The notes: generated from the letters alone by a model not told the origin. A DNA stretch of 64,000 bases from Deinococcus koreensis (GCF_002901445.1 NZ_PPPD01000001.1:1861501-1925500), one strand, 5' to 3'; positions 37,850 to 50,772 are shown, numbered from the stretch's first letter. Numbers and translations are program-made.

Positions 37850-38773
37850 ATGGCCTCCGACGAACGGCACTACACCCACGAACCCCTGTCCGACATCCTG
37901 CCGGCGCTGCGCCGGGCGCTGGCGCAGGCGGGCCGGGTGGCGTTCACCGTGCCCGATCCCGACAGGGGCCTGGGGCTGTACGCGGGCGAGCTGACCCCGC
38001 AGGGGCGCCACCGGCCCTGGGCGCTGTGGGCCGAGGTGGCCGACCTGCTGGGCGCGCATCTGCTCACGCCGGAGCGGCTGGACGGCGGGCGGGTGCGCCT
38101 GAACCTGCGGGCCTTCGCGCCCACGCCCGAGCCCGACGCCGGCGGCTACGGCGCCGGAAGCGACTGGGTGCGGGTGGACAAGCTCGAAGACCCCACCTTC
38201 CTGCTGGGCTTCGTGGAAGCGCTGCGGCGGGTCGATCCGCCGCCGGGCGGGCGGGTGCTGGCGCTGGGCGTCAACGCCGGCCGCGAGCTGGACGCGCTGG
38301 CCCTGGCCTTCCCGGAGCGTGGGCTGGACGTGCTGGGCGTGGACATCGACGACTCCGCCCTGCAGGCCGCGCGCACCCGGCATCCGGCCTACCGCTTCGA
38401 GCGCCTGGACGTGACCACCCTGCCCCGCCCGGAGCTGGGCACCTTCGACCTGGTGGTCGCCCTGAGCCTGCTGCAGAGCCCCGGCGTGACCCAGGACGTG
38501 CTGCTGGCGGCCCTCAGGAGGCACCACCTGCGCCCGGCGGGCGGCCTGATCCTGGGCTTCCCCAACGCCCGCTACCGGGGCGGCACCCTCAGCTACGGCG
38601 CCCGGATGCGGAACTTCGCGCGGCCGGATCTGAGCCTGCTGATGGCCGACGTGACCCAGGCCCGGCGCGGCCTGCAGAAACACGGCTTCAAGGTGTTCGT
38701 CACCGGCCGATACGAGGTGCTGGTCACCGCCATCCCGGCCGGGGTGAGGACGCCAGGGCACCTGGAGCTGTGA
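37850..38773 (+). CDS. Class I SAM-dependent methyltransferase
   Basis: A 307-residue protein with a SAM-binding core VLALGVNAGRELDALALAF near residue 140, the acidic VLGVDIDDSAL strand end and FDLVVALSLLQSPG motif IV. The first 120 residues are family-specific. ATG 37850 immediately follows the terminator U-tract, so how the gene is transcribed is unclear; ATG 37832 and 37835 lie inside the hairpin. The substrate is unknown. Confidence 0.8.
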   Translation: MASDERHYTHEPLSDILPALRRALAQAGRVAFTVPDPDRGLGLYAGELTPQGRHRPWALWAEVADLLGAHLLTPERLDGGRVRLNLRAFAPTPEPDAGGYGAGSDWVRVDKLEDPTFLLGFVEALRRVDPPPGGRVLALGVNAGRELDALALAFPERGLDVLGVDIDDSALQAARTRHPAYRFERLDVTTLPRPELGTFDLVVALSLLQSPGVTQDVLLAALRRHHLRPAGGLILGFPNARYRGGTLSYGARMRNFARPDLSLLMADVTQARRGLQKHGFKVFVTGRYEVLVTAIPAGVRTPGHLEL

Positions 38774-38919
38774 GGCGGGCCTCCGGAGCATCGAAGGCGC
38801 CCGGACAGGGACAGGCCCGAAACCCTGAGATGAAGAACCGAACACGCTCTGGGGCGTTGTCACCAGGCGTAACGGCAATGATTCTCACGTCGTCCTCAGC
38901 CGGGTGTTACAGTGCCGAC

Positions 38920-39408
38920 ATGCGCCGACAACCCACCCTGGCTGCCCCCTTGTTCTCCGTCCTGCTCTGTGCGGCGCTGGTGGGCTGCGCGCCCTCGGCC
39001 TCGTCGGGCACGGCGAACGCTCAGGCCCTGCAGGGGCCGCTGCCGCTGGGGGAGACCTGGGTGATCGGCGGGCTGGATCAGAACAACAACAAGATCGAGG
39101 GGAAGGTCACCCTGACCCGGGCCCCCAGCTACCGCGACAGCGACCAGCGCTGGTTCTACGGAGGCGATACCGGGTACGCGCTGTACTACGAGCAGGCCAC
39201 CGGCAACGCCACCTTCCGCGTGTGGGACGTGAGCAAGTCCGGGCGGCTGGTGGCGTGCTACGTGTTCCGGCCCTTCAGCGCGGATCAGAAGAGCTACAGC
39301 GGCGCCGGACTGGCCGGCACCGAGGAGGAGATCGACGCGGTCTTCGCCAAGCTGAGCGGCTCCGGCACCCGCCTGGTCGGCGGCGAGTGCACCCTGACGC
39401 GCAGCTGA
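38920..39408 (+). CDS. Predicted lipoprotein (162 aa)
   Basis: A type II signal peptide ends in the lipobox LVGC near residue 24 (TLAAPLFSVLLCAALVGCAP). The mature part is a beta-rich domain with GETWVIGGLDQNNNKIEGKV and YGGDTGYALYYEQ, of no family I recognise. TACAGT at 38908-38913 lies 6 nt before ATG 38920, so the mRNA is probably leaderless. Confidence 0.78.
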   Translation: MRRQPTLAAPLFSVLLCAALVGCAPSASSGTANAQALQGPLPLGETWVIGGLDQNNNKIEGKVTLTRAPSYRDSDQRWFYGGDTGYALYYEQATGNATFRVWDVSKSGRLVACYVFRPFSADQKSYSGAGLAGTEEEIDAVFAKLSGSGTRLVGGECTLTRS

Positions 39409-39436
39409 GGCTGGTGGGGCCGGCCGGGCGCGCTGA

Positions 39437-40777
39437 CTACGCCTGGCCCTGCAGGAACGTCTGGAACCAGAAATAGCTGTCCTTGGGCGTGCGAACCTGG
39501 GTCGCGAAATCCACATGCACCAGGCCGAAGCGCTGGCTGTAACCCTCGGCCCACTCGAAGTTGTCCAGCAGGCTCCAGGCGAAGTAGCCGCGCACCTCGG
39601 CGCCCTGGGTCATGGCCGTCCGCATGGCCTCGATGTGCTCCTCGTGGTAGCGGCTGCGGAAGTCGTCGCGCACGCGGCCGTCCTCACCCACCACGTCGTG
39701 CTGGGAGCAGCCGCTCTCGGTGATGTACAGGGGCGGGCAGGTCTCGGCGTAGCGGGCCTTCAGGCCGGTCAGGGTCTGGGTCAGGCCCTCGGGCACCACC
39801 GGCCAGCCGAAGGCCGTGTAGTCGCGCCCCGGCAGCGTGCCCGTCTCGACCCCCAGGGGCGCGGCCGGGTTGGCGCGCACCCAGTCGGGCTGGTAGTAGT
39901 TCACGCCCAGGAAGTCCAGCGGCGCCGCCATGACGCTCAGGTCGCCGGGCAAGATCACGTCCAGCAGCGCCGGGTCGCTCTGCGAGAGCATGTCCAGCGC
40001 CAGCGCGGGGTACTCGCCGCGCAGCAGCGGATCGGTGAAGAGGTGGTTGCGCAGGGCGTCCAGCCGGTTGGCCGCCTGATGATCCTCGTCGCGGTCGCTG
40101 GCCGGCCAGACCGGGGCGAAGTTGTTGGCGATGCCCACCGAGCGCGCGCCGGCCTCGCGCAGCGAGCGCACCGCCAGCCCGTGCCCGAGCAGCTGGTGGT
40201 GCGCGGCCGGGAAGGCGCCCAGCCCCAGCGCGCGCCCCGGCGCGTGGGTGCCCAGCGCGTAGCCCAGCAGGAAGTGGATGTAGGTCTCGTTCAGCGTCAT
40301 GAAGCCGGCCACGCGGTCGGCCAGCCGTTCGCCCACCAGATAGGCGTAGTCCCCGAAGCGGTGGGCGGTGTCGCGGTTCATCCAGCCGCCCGCGTCCTCC
40401 AGGGCCTGCGGCAGATCCCAGTGGAACAGGGTCGCCCAGGGCTGGATGCCGGCCCCGAGCAGTTCATCGACCAGCCGGTCGTAGAAGGCCAGGCCCGCCT
40501 CGTTCACGCGCCCCCGCCCGGTCGGCTGGATGCGCGGCCAGGCCACCGAGAAGCGGTAGGCGTTCAGGCCCGCCGCCGCCATCAGGGCCACGTCCTCCCG
40601 GAAGCGGTGGTAGTGGTCGCAGGCCACGTCGCCGGTGTCGCCGTTCTTCACGCGCCCCGGCGTGTGCGAGAAGGTGTCCCAGATGCTCGCTCCCCGCCCG
40701 CCCTCGTGCACGGCGCCCTCGATCTGGTAGGAAGCCGTCGCCGTGCCCCACACGAACCCTGCTGGAAACTGAGCCAT
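39437..40777 (-). CDS. Glycoside hydrolase family 1 beta-glucosidase
   Basis: A 446-residue GH1 enzyme. FVWGTATASYQIEGA at the N-terminus, TLNETYIHFLLGY with the acid/base glutamate near residue 164, and LYITESGCSQHD with the nucleophile glutamate near 350. It has no signal peptide, so it acts in the cytoplasm on imported beta-glucosides or galactosides. CACAAT lies 6 nt before the ATG. No sugar transporter is adjacent. Confidence 0.95.
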   Translation of the reverse strand: MAQFPAGFVWGTATASYQIEGAVHEGGRGASIWDTFSHTPGRVKNGDTGDVACDHYHRFREDVALMAAAGLNAYRFSVAWPRIQPTGRGRVNEAGLAFYDRLVDELLGAGIQPWATLFHWDLPQALEDAGGWMNRDTAHRFGDYAYLVGERLADRVAGFMTLNETYIHFLLGYALGTHAPGRALGLGAFPAAHHQLLGHGLAVRSLREAGARSVGIANNFAPVWPASDRDEDHQAANRLDALRNHLFTDPLLRGEYPALALDMLSQSDPALLDVILPGDLSVMAAPLDFLGVNYYQPDWVRANPAAPLGVETGTLPGRDYTAFGWPVVPEGLTQTLTGLKARYAETCPPLYITESGCSQHDVVGEDGRVRDDFRSRYHEEHIEAMRTAMTQGAEVRGYFAWSLLDNFEWAEGYSQRFGLVHVDFATQVRTPKDSYFWFQTFLQGQA

Positions 40778-40909
40778 GAGCCTATTGTGCCGCTCAGGCG
40801 CCCAGAACGTACGGGCGGTGGAGGAGGCCGGCCAGGGCCGGTGAGGGCCAGGGACGGGACGGGCCCCCCGCCACCTGCGCCGTCACGCCGCCTCTATGCT
40901 CCACGGCCT

Positions 40910-41554
<645 letters not shown>

Positions 41555-41650
41555 AGTCAGGACTCCTGAGAGGAACGTACCATCTGGAAGGTCTGGGCGA
41601 GGTCAGGGCGCCGGGACACCCGGCCAGGCAGGAGGCAGGCGGCGGCAGGG

Positions 41651-42583
<933 letters not shown>

Positions 42584-42609
42584 CGACGTTCCTCCCCGCA
42601 CGGCCCCGG

Positions 42610-43299
<690 letters not shown>

Positions 43300-43426
43300 T
43301 CCCCTCCATTCTGGGGGCAGAGGTCAGGTCGGTGTCAGCCCCGCAGCCCCTCTCCTCCGGGTGTCCCGCGAGGGACGGGGTGCATGACAACGGGGGAAAC
43401 GAGTGGGCCTAAACACTCCAAGCGTC

Positions 43427-43489
43427 AAAAAAGCGCCCGGAGTGACAGCTCCGGGCGCCTGGAAAGGAGGTGAATCCTTAGGGCTAGAC
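43427..43489 (-). ncRNA. Candidate 63-nt small RNA with anti-Shine-Dalgarno-like element
   Basis: Read on the minus strand, a promoter (43496-43524) predicts a start near 43489. About 30 nt of probably unpaired RNA follows, containing CACCTCCTTTCC (complement of 43461-43472), a match to the 3' end of 16S rRNA and thus complementary to Shine-Dalgarno sites. Directly after comes a 10-bp hairpin and six U. This is the architecture of a trans-acting sRNA. It could alternatively be an attenuated leader of the pho operon starting at 43299. Confidence 0.62.
43433..43458 (-). terminator. Perfect intrinsic terminator of the small RNA
   Basis: GCGCCCGGAG, a 6-nt loop and CTCCGGGCGC form a perfect 10-bp stem, followed on the minus strand by TTTTTT (43427-43432). 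Confidence 0.9.
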
Positions 43490-43495
43490 ACCGTA

Positions 43496-43524
43496 AGGAT
43501 ACGCCGAACCGTCCGCGCAGGCAA
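43496..43524 (-). promoter_or_regulatory. Promoter TTGCCT-N17-TATCCT for the small RNA
   Basis: On the minus strand -35 TTGCCT is at 43519-43524 and -10 TATCCT at 43496-43501, with the optimal 17-bp spacer. The terminator is only about 40 nt downstream of the predicted start. Confidence 0.65.
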
Positions 43525-43776
43525 CTCAAACCCGCCGAAATCGCGGCCCTCGGGGCAGCGGTCGGCGCGGTGCCGAGCGGTCTGGCGGCGATGCTGGCAG
43601 CCCTGAAGTCAAGCCCTCCCGGCCCCCGGTCGTGCCCCTTCCCCCCGAGCGCCCGGTGTGGGCGTTTTCCTGTTCTCCATGATCCGGTCTGCCTGGGGCC
43701 ACTTGCGTTACCCTGGAGGGCACGGCGCTTCCCAATGGAGCGCGGGCCGGCCGGGCACACGAGGCTTGACTGTGGG

Positions 43777-43810
<34 letters not shown>

Positions 43811-43835
43811 ACCCGGCACGGATCAGGAGTGAGTT

Positions 43836-45068
<1,233 letters not shown>

Positions 45069-45090
45069 GGGCAGACAGCTCAGGGTGGAG

Positions 45091-45124
45091 AGGGCCGGGG
45101 CAGACGCTTCCGGCCCTGTGCTTT
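45091..45124 (+). terminator. Hairpin terminator after metK
   Basis: AGGGCCGG (45091-45098) pairs with CCGGCCCT (45110-45117), followed by GTGCTTT. Confidence 0.6.
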
Positions 45125-45198
45125 GACCATGCTCTGCGTGAGGTGATCATGGACTGGTCACGGGGCCCAGCGCAGGCTGCAGGTAGGGGGGAACCACT

Positions 45199-46740
45199 AT
45201 GCCGCACCTTCGTTCTACGACCGCCCTGTCCAGAACCCTCACGCTGAGCCTCGCCCTGACCTTCGGCGGAGGCGCCCACGCCTTCGACACCGGGCACCAC
45301 GCCGACCTGACCCGCGAGGTGATGGCGGAGGCCGGCATGAACGACACGGCCATCCGCGCCGCGCAGGTGGAGAACTGGCTGGTGGACTACTACAGTACCG
45401 ACGCCTTCAACATTCCGGCAAGCATCCGTCGGGAAGCGGCCAAGCTGCACGCCGACAACCTGTTCTCCCGCGCGGCGGTGACGAACTACTGGAACCGCTA
45501 CGCGGCGAACGCGAAAGCCGCCTTTCAGGAGGCAGCCCGCAACAACAATCCCCGGCAGGTGGTCGCGCTGCTGGGCATGAGCCTGCACACCGTACAGGAC
45601 TTCTACACGCACGCCAACTGGCCCGAAACCCAGGCCCCACCCGCCGGGGCGGATTACGCCACCGTCACGTGGTTCGACGCCACGTCGGCCCAGCGCGAGG
45701 GCGTCAAGACCGGCAAGGCCAGCACCAGCCCCGACACCAGCCAGACGCCGCACGGCGGCTACACCAGCGGCATGAACCACGATTCCTACGTGCGGCCGAA
45801 CTGGGATCGGGCCTACGTGTTCGCCTACGCCGGGGGGCGCCAGTGGGTCAACCAGGCCCGGTTGTGGGTTGCGGAGATCAACCCGGCGGTGTGGGAGAGC
45901 GCGAAGGGGCTGAGCCTGGAAGGCAAGTACCTGAGCCGCCTGAACAGCGACTACACGGCCATGTACCGTATTTCCGAATGGGTCAAGGATGGCCCCGAGG
46001 ACGGGCACTGGAAGGGCAACCGCAGCGGTGTCCGCAAGGATTTCCTGGCCTACGCTGCAACGTGGGTGGCCTTCACACTGGATTCGGTGTTTGTGGAAGA
46101 CTTCAAGAACCGCAGGTGGCACCAGCTGCTGTCCGGCGGCCTGCGCGGCGCGCTCGACCTGAACGTGAACGCCCCGCCGCCGAGTCCAGCGCCCAGCGTG
46201 GCCCGGGTCGGCCTGAACAAGCGCGCCGTGTTCCTGAGGACGGTCGCCGTGCGCGACCTGAACGGCGCAGACAAGCGGCTGGGTCTGGGCTCAGACGCCG
46301 ACATGTTCGCCCGCATCAAGGTGCAGAACCAGGAGTTCATCGAGGCCATGCAGCTGGACAGAGAGAGCATCCGCCCGGCCTGGACGACCATCCGGTTCAT
46401 CGATGCGGATATTCCCACCGTGATCGTGCACTACGAACTCTGGGACGAAGATCTCCCGTACAGCGGCGACGAGCACCTGGACGTCCACCCGGACGGACGC
46501 TTCAAGGATCTGGACTTTTTTTACAACATGAACACCCACCAGATGGGCGGGATTGGCATCGAAGGCGTGTTCGACTCGGCGGCGCGGCCGTTCACCACCC
46601 AGGGCACCGCCGATGACCGGGCGCGGCTCCAGTTCTTCGTGACCACGAAGACGCTGGCCCGCACGGTGGTGCGCCCATTCCAGCCACCCGTGGGGCCGCT
46701 CCCGCCGATCACTCCGGTGGAGCCGCCGGTCGTCCGCTAG
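45199..46740 (+). CDS. Secreted zinc-dependent phospholipase C/HET-C-like protein
   Basis: A 513-residue exported protein. A signal peptide (LTLSLALTFGGGAHA) precedes FDTGHHADLTREVM, whose histidines match the zinc-binding start of the phospholipase C/P1 fold. LLGMSLHTVQDFYTHANWPE near residue 132 supplies the HxxxD-H metal motif. The last 170 residues form a separate beta-rich, possibly C2-like domain, ending in a Pro-rich tail. Lipid hydrolysis is the likely activity; the substrate is unknown. A hairpin-rich element follows the stop. Confidence 0.78.
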   Translation: MPHLRSTTALSRTLTLSLALTFGGGAHAFDTGHHADLTREVMAEAGMNDTAIRAAQVENWLVDYYSTDAFNIPASIRREAAKLHADNLFSRAAVTNYWNRYAANAKAAFQEAARNNNPRQVVALLGMSLHTVQDFYTHANWPETQAPPAGADYATVTWFDATSAQREGVKTGKASTSPDTSQTPHGGYTSGMNHDSYVRPNWDRAYVFAYAGGRQWVNQARLWVAEINPAVWESAKGLSLEGKYLSRLNSDYTAMYRISEWVKDGPEDGHWKGNRSGVRKDFLAYAATWVAFTLDSVFVEDFKNRRWHQLLSGGLRGALDLNVNAPPPSPAPSVARVGLNKRAVFLRTVAVRDLNGADKRLGLGSDADMFARIKVQNQEFIEAMQLDRESIRPAWTTIRFIDADIPTVIVHYELWDEDLPYSGDEHLDVHPDGRFKDLDFFYNMNTHQMGGIGIEGVFDSAARPFTTQGTADDRARLQFFVTTKTLARTVVRPFQPPVGPLPPITPVEPPVVR

Positions 46741-46751
46741 AGCATTTGTCC

Positions 46752-46874
46752 GAATGGAAGCATCAGACCAAGGGCGTCTGATGCTTCCATTCTCTGCTTC
46801 GCAGCTTTGCAGGCCCCAAAGACTCCATTACATTCACTCACTCCGTTCGGTCAAAAGTGAACCGCTCTTTTGAC
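46752..46874. repeat. Two-hairpin AT-richer element after the phospholipase-like gene
   Basis: GAATGGAAGCATCAGAC (46752-46768) is repeated inverted at 46776-46792 with a 7-nt loop. GTCAAAAG (46850-46857) is repeated inverted at 46867-46874. The segment is less GC-rich than its surroundings. It may be a transposon-derived or REP-like unit; the first hairpin could also terminate transcription. Confidence 0.6.
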
Positions 46875-46885
46875 AAAGTTGTAGG

Positions 46886-47605
46886 TCAGCGCCCGGCCTC
46901 GCGCTGGGCCAGCAGGGCGGCCTCCACGCGGTTGCGTACCTGGAGCTTTTGCAGGATGTTGGTCATGTAGTGCTTGACGGTCTTTTCGGTCAGCTCCAGG
47001 GCGCGGCCGATCTCCTTGTTGCTCTGGCCGTTGGCCACCCCTTCCAGGATCTGCAGTTCGCGGGGGGTCAGCTCGCTCAGGGGGTGGTGCTGGGCCCGGC
47101 CGGGGCCGGCCATCTCGATCAGCACGCCCGCCGCCAGGGTCGGGGTGATGTAGACCTCGCCGGCCTGCACGCCCCTCACGATCCGCCTGAGTTCGCGCCC
47201 GGACACGCCCTTGAGGATGTAGCCGCGCGCTCCGGCCTTGAGCGAGGAGAGCACGTCGGCCTCCTCCTCGCTGAAGGTCAGCATCACGATCTTGGTGACC
47301 GGGCAGGCGGCGGTGACCGCCCGCGCCGCCTGCAGGCCGCTGCCGGGCAGGTTCAGGTCGAGCAGCAGCAGATCGGGCAGCAGCTCGCGCGCCAGCCTCA
47401 GGGCGTCGTCGGCGCTGCCGCCCTCGCCCACCACCTCCAGATCGGGGTCGGTGCTCAGGGTGGCCGCCACGCCCTCGCGGAACAGGGGATGGTCGTCGAT
47501 GATCACGATGCGGACGGAATCCGTCCGGGCCAGCTCGGGCGGGGCCGGATCGGTGCGGCTGGCCTCTGGACTTACGGGGAACTGGGGGCTCATCACGTCA
47601 GACAT
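46886..47605 (-). CDS. NarL/LuxR-family response regulator
   Basis: A 239-residue regulator. The first 30 residues are an unusual Pro-rich extension. The receiver has IIDDHP, phospho-acceptor D83 in LLLLDLNLPGSG and a conserved lysine in GYILKG. The C-terminal LuxR helix-turn-helix reads LTPRELQILEGVANGQSNKEIG. ATG 47605 overlaps the kinase gene by 8 bp, so it pairs with that kinase. Confidence 0.93.
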   Translation of the reverse strand: MSDVMSPQFPVSPEASRTDPAPPELARTDSVRIVIIDDHPLFREGVAATLSTDPDLEVVGEGGSADDALRLARELLPDLLLLDLNLPGSGLQAARAVTAACPVTKIVMLTFSEEEADVLSSLKAGARGYILKGVSGRELRRIVRGVQAGEVYITPTLAAGVLIEMAGPGRAQHHPLSELTPRELQILEGVANGQSNKEIGRALELTEKTVKHYMTNILQKLQVRNRVEAALLAQREAGR

Positions 47606-49085
47606 CGGTCTCCTCCGGCCGCAGCGGCAACCGGGCCTCCACACAGGTGCCGCCCTGGGGCCGCAGGGTCACGGTGAAGGTGCCGCCCAGGCTCTCGGCA
47701 CGCTCGCGCATTCCCACCAGCCCCAGGTGCCCCTCCAGCGCCTCGCCGCCCCAGGTGAAACCGGGGCCGTGATCGAGCACCTGCAGGATCAGCCAGCCCT
47801 CCTGCACCGCCGCCGTGACCGTCACCCCGGCGGGGCTGGGCGCGTGCCGCGCGGCGTTGTTGAGCGCCTCCTGCACGATCCGGAAGGCGGTGATCTTGAC
47901 CGGCAGGGGCACGTCGGCGGGGAGTGGGCCGGCGTCGAGCTGCGTGCCGGGGGGCGCCGCGCCGCCGGAAGGGGCCAGACTGGGCAGCAGCCCGTCGCGG
48001 CTGGCCCCGATGTCCGTGCGGCGGCGGTGGTCGCGGATGGCGCGCTCCAGGGCCTCGCGCAGCCCCAGGCCCAGCAGATCGGGCAATCTCAGGTCCGTGG
48101 CGATGGCGCGGATCTCGCGCAGGGCCGATTCCAGGGAATGCTCGACCGTGTGCAGGGCGCGCTCGGCCTGGGCGTGCCCCGCCGCGTGAACGGCCAGACT
48201 CTCCAGCCGCAGCAGCGCGAAGCTCAGATCCTGCGCGGGGCCGTCGTGCAGGTCGCTGGACACGCGCATCAGGAAGCGTTCGCTGTGGGCGGCGTTGCGG
48301 GCGGCGGCGCGGCTGACCCGGCCGTGCAGCTCCGCGTTCTGCGCCAGCACGCTCTCCAGGGTGCCTACATGCTCCTGCAGCGCCTGCTGCTGGCGCGCGA
48401 TGGTGTCCGAGCCGCGCCGCACCAGACCGGAGAGCAGCACGTAGGCCAGCAGGGTGGTCAGCCCGACCACCGCCCAGGAGCGGCGCTGCGCCACGGCGAT
48501 CTCGGCGTCCAGCGGCGCGGTGGACTGGTAGAACTCCGCCACGGCGATCACCCGGTCGGAGCCCTCGATCCGCATGGGCACGTAGGTCTCGATCAGGCGT
48601 GTGAACCGGCCGCGCTGGGAGGCGTTCTCGTGATCCTGCAGGTTGGTGATGTCCGACCACACCACGCCCTTCCAGGCCTGTTCCTGGTCGTCGGTGACCG
48701 GAAAGGTCTGGCCGGCGTTCTCGCCGTACACCACGCGCCCCCCCGGCGCCCAGATCTTGACGCTGACGATCTCGCGGCCCAGGGGCGTGCTCGCCAGCAG
48801 CTTCTCGATGGCCGCGACCCGCGCCGGGGAGAGCCAGGTCGAGGAGCCCAGCTCCTGCAACTGCACGACCAGGAAATTCTCGATATACAGAGCGGTCGTG
48901 GCCGCCGTGCGGTGGATCACGCCCTGACGGATCTGCGCGCCCACCCACCAGCCGGTCAGGCCCATGCTGAGCAGCAGTACCACCAGGCTGGTCAGGTTGT
49001 AGCGCGCCGCCAGGCTCAGGGCGTTCCAGCCCCGGCGCCGCGCCGCGTTCGCGCGGGGCAGCCTTCCAGAGACGGACAGGGCCAT
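47598..49085 (-). CDS. NarX/DesK-type membrane sensor histidine kinase
   Basis: A 495-residue kinase. Transmembrane helices near residues 30-50 and 205-225 enclose a periplasmic sensor of about 155 residues. A coiled-coil follows, then the HisKA_3 motif SSDLHDGPAQDLSFALLRLE with the phospho-acceptor histidine, and an HATPase with ALNNAARHAPSP and GHLGLVGMRERAE. GATAAT lies 5 nt before ATG 49085 (leaderless). It forms a two-component system with the overlapping NarL-type regulator. The stimulus is unknown. Confidence 0.93.
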   Translation of the reverse strand: MALSVSGRLPRANAARRRGWNALSLAARYNLTSLVVLLLSMGLTGWWVGAQIRQGVIHRTAATTALYIENFLVVQLQELGSSTWLSPARVAAIEKLLASTPLGREIVSVKIWAPGGRVVYGENAGQTFPVTDDQEQAWKGVVWSDITNLQDHENASQRGRFTRLIETYVPMRIEGSDRVIAVAEFYQSTAPLDAEIAVAQRRSWAVVGLTTLLAYVLLSGLVRRGSDTIARQQQALQEHVGTLESVLAQNAELHGRVSRAAARNAAHSERFLMRVSSDLHDGPAQDLSFALLRLESLAVHAAGHAQAERALHTVEHSLESALREIRAIATDLRLPDLLGLGLREALERAIRDHRRRTDIGASRDGLLPSLAPSGGAAPPGTQLDAGPLPADVPLPVKITAFRIVQEALNNAARHAPSPAGVTVTAAVQEGWLILQVLDHGPGFTWGGEALEGHLGLVGMRERAESLGGTFTVTLRPQGGTCVEARLPLRPEETDV

Positions 49086-49202
49086 GGATCATTATCCGCC
49101 TGCGCGGCGTTCCTGGGAGCCGACCTTGGTCGGGCGGGGCCGGGGGTCGTCAGACAGGATCTTGATCGGAGGCGAACCTTCTCAGGGGGGGGTCGGGCTC
49201 GG

Positions 49203-49747
<545 letters not shown>

Positions 49748-49751
<4 letters not shown>

Positions 49752-50395
49752 TCGGCTGACAGCTTAGCCTGTCCGCCCGTGCCGGCGTCCCTGGGCTGGT
49801 CGTCCCCGTCCTGGGCATCGGGGCTGTCCACACTGGGGCTGTGCACGTCAGGGCTGTGGGCGTCAGGGCTGCGGGTGTAGAGGCTCAGGGTGTTGCTGCC
49901 GTACTCGCGCACCTCCCGCCCGAAGCCCGGCACGTCCGGCAGGCGCAGGCGATCCGGATGCTGGCAGATCAGCAGGCCGCCGGGGGCGAGCAGCCCGCTG
50001 CCCAGCACCCGGAGGGTCAGTGCGGGGATATCCGCCTCGTAGGGGGGATCGCTGAACACCAGATCGAAGGTGCCCAGCCGCCCCAGCAGCGTGCCCGAAT
50101 CCCCCCGCACGATCCGCACGCGCAGCGAGAGGCTGCGGGCATTGGTCTCCAGATCCTTCACGGCCCGCGAGTCCTTCTCGACCAGCGTGACCGTGTAGCC
50201 CCGGCTGGCGGCTTCCAGGCCCACCGCGCCGCTGCCCCCGTGCAGATCCAGGAAGCTGGGGAAGGCCGAGACCGGCGCGCGGGCGGCGAGCAGGTCGAAC
50301 AGACTCTTGCGGATACGCGCGCTGCTGGGCCGGGCGCTGGCGGGCACGCGCAATTCGCGGCCCTTGGCGCTGCCGCCCAGGATTCGCAGACTCAA
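49748..50395 (-). CDS. rsmD: 16S rRNA (guanine(966)-N2)-methyltransferase RsmD
   Basis: A 215-residue methyltransferase. [13 protein letters not shown] is the conserved N-terminus, [19 protein letters not shown] the SAM motif and FSDPPYE the catalytic DPPY motif near residue 121. The C-terminal 35 residues are a 5-residue repeat ([20 protein letters not shown]) encoded by 15-bp units. No in-frame ATG exists near the domain start. TTG 50395, preceded by AAGGTG, is my choice. A GTG further upstream is possible. Confidence 0.92.
49821..49880 (-). repeat. Four 15-bp tandem units at the rsmD 3' end
   Basis: Units starting GGGCTG lie at 49821, 49836, 49851 and 49866 (plus-strand reading). They keep frame and encode S-P-x-x-x repeats outside the methyltransferase fold. 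Confidence 0.85.
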
Positions 50396-50405
50396 GTGGA
50401 CACCT

Positions 50406-50741
50406 TCATGGCTCCAGGGTACTGCCCCCTCCACTGCCGGCCGCTCCCGTGCTGTCCGCTCCGGGCCCGCCGAGCGCCGCCAGGGCCGGGAAGCCCGCCA
50501 GCGCGCCGGGCTCCAGCCACCAGTCCTCACCCTCGCGCCGGGCCTGACCTGCCTGCACCAGCCGGTTGAGTTCGGCCTCCACGCGCTGCTGCACGCGCCG
50601 CAGCGGCATGGCCCCGGCGCCCTCCAGCCCGCGCCAGCTCAGAAAGGCCCGGTGGAAGTCGGGCAGGGCGTCCAGGCCCACGCGGGTCTCCAGGGCCCGC
50701 CAGCTCAGTGGGCCCGCCTTGTCGCCTGGGGGGTGGGTCAT
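50406..50741 (-). CDS. Small hypothetical protein upstream of rsmD (111 aa)
   Basis: A soluble protein with WRALETRVGLDALPDFHRAF, a helical RRVQQRVEAELNRLVQAGQARREGEDWWLEP segment resembling a winged-helix tail, and an Ala/Gly-rich C-terminus. It ends 11 bp before rsmD and is probably in that operon. It starts at ATG 50741, divergent from the gene at 50785. I do not recognise the family. Confidence 0.65.
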   Translation of the reverse strand: MTHPPGDKAGPLSWRALETRVGLDALPDFHRAFLSWRGLEGAGAMPLRRVQQRVEAELNRLVQAGQARREGEDWWLEPGALAGFPALAALGGPGADSTGAAGSGGGSTLEP

Positions 50742-50772
50742 GTCCTCTGTTTTACCCCCGCCCCTGGCCGCG

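Noticed and set aside
43456..43475. Possible 3' end of a 16S rRNA gene on the minus strand
   Set aside because: Only about 12 nt match the 16S tail; no other rRNA sequence lies upstream.
43403..43606. Plus-strand ORF near a strong Shine-Dalgarno-like sequence at 43461-43470
   Set aside because: The apparent ribosome site is the complement of the small-RNA seed, and no proper start codon follows it; the encoded sequence has no recognisable fold.
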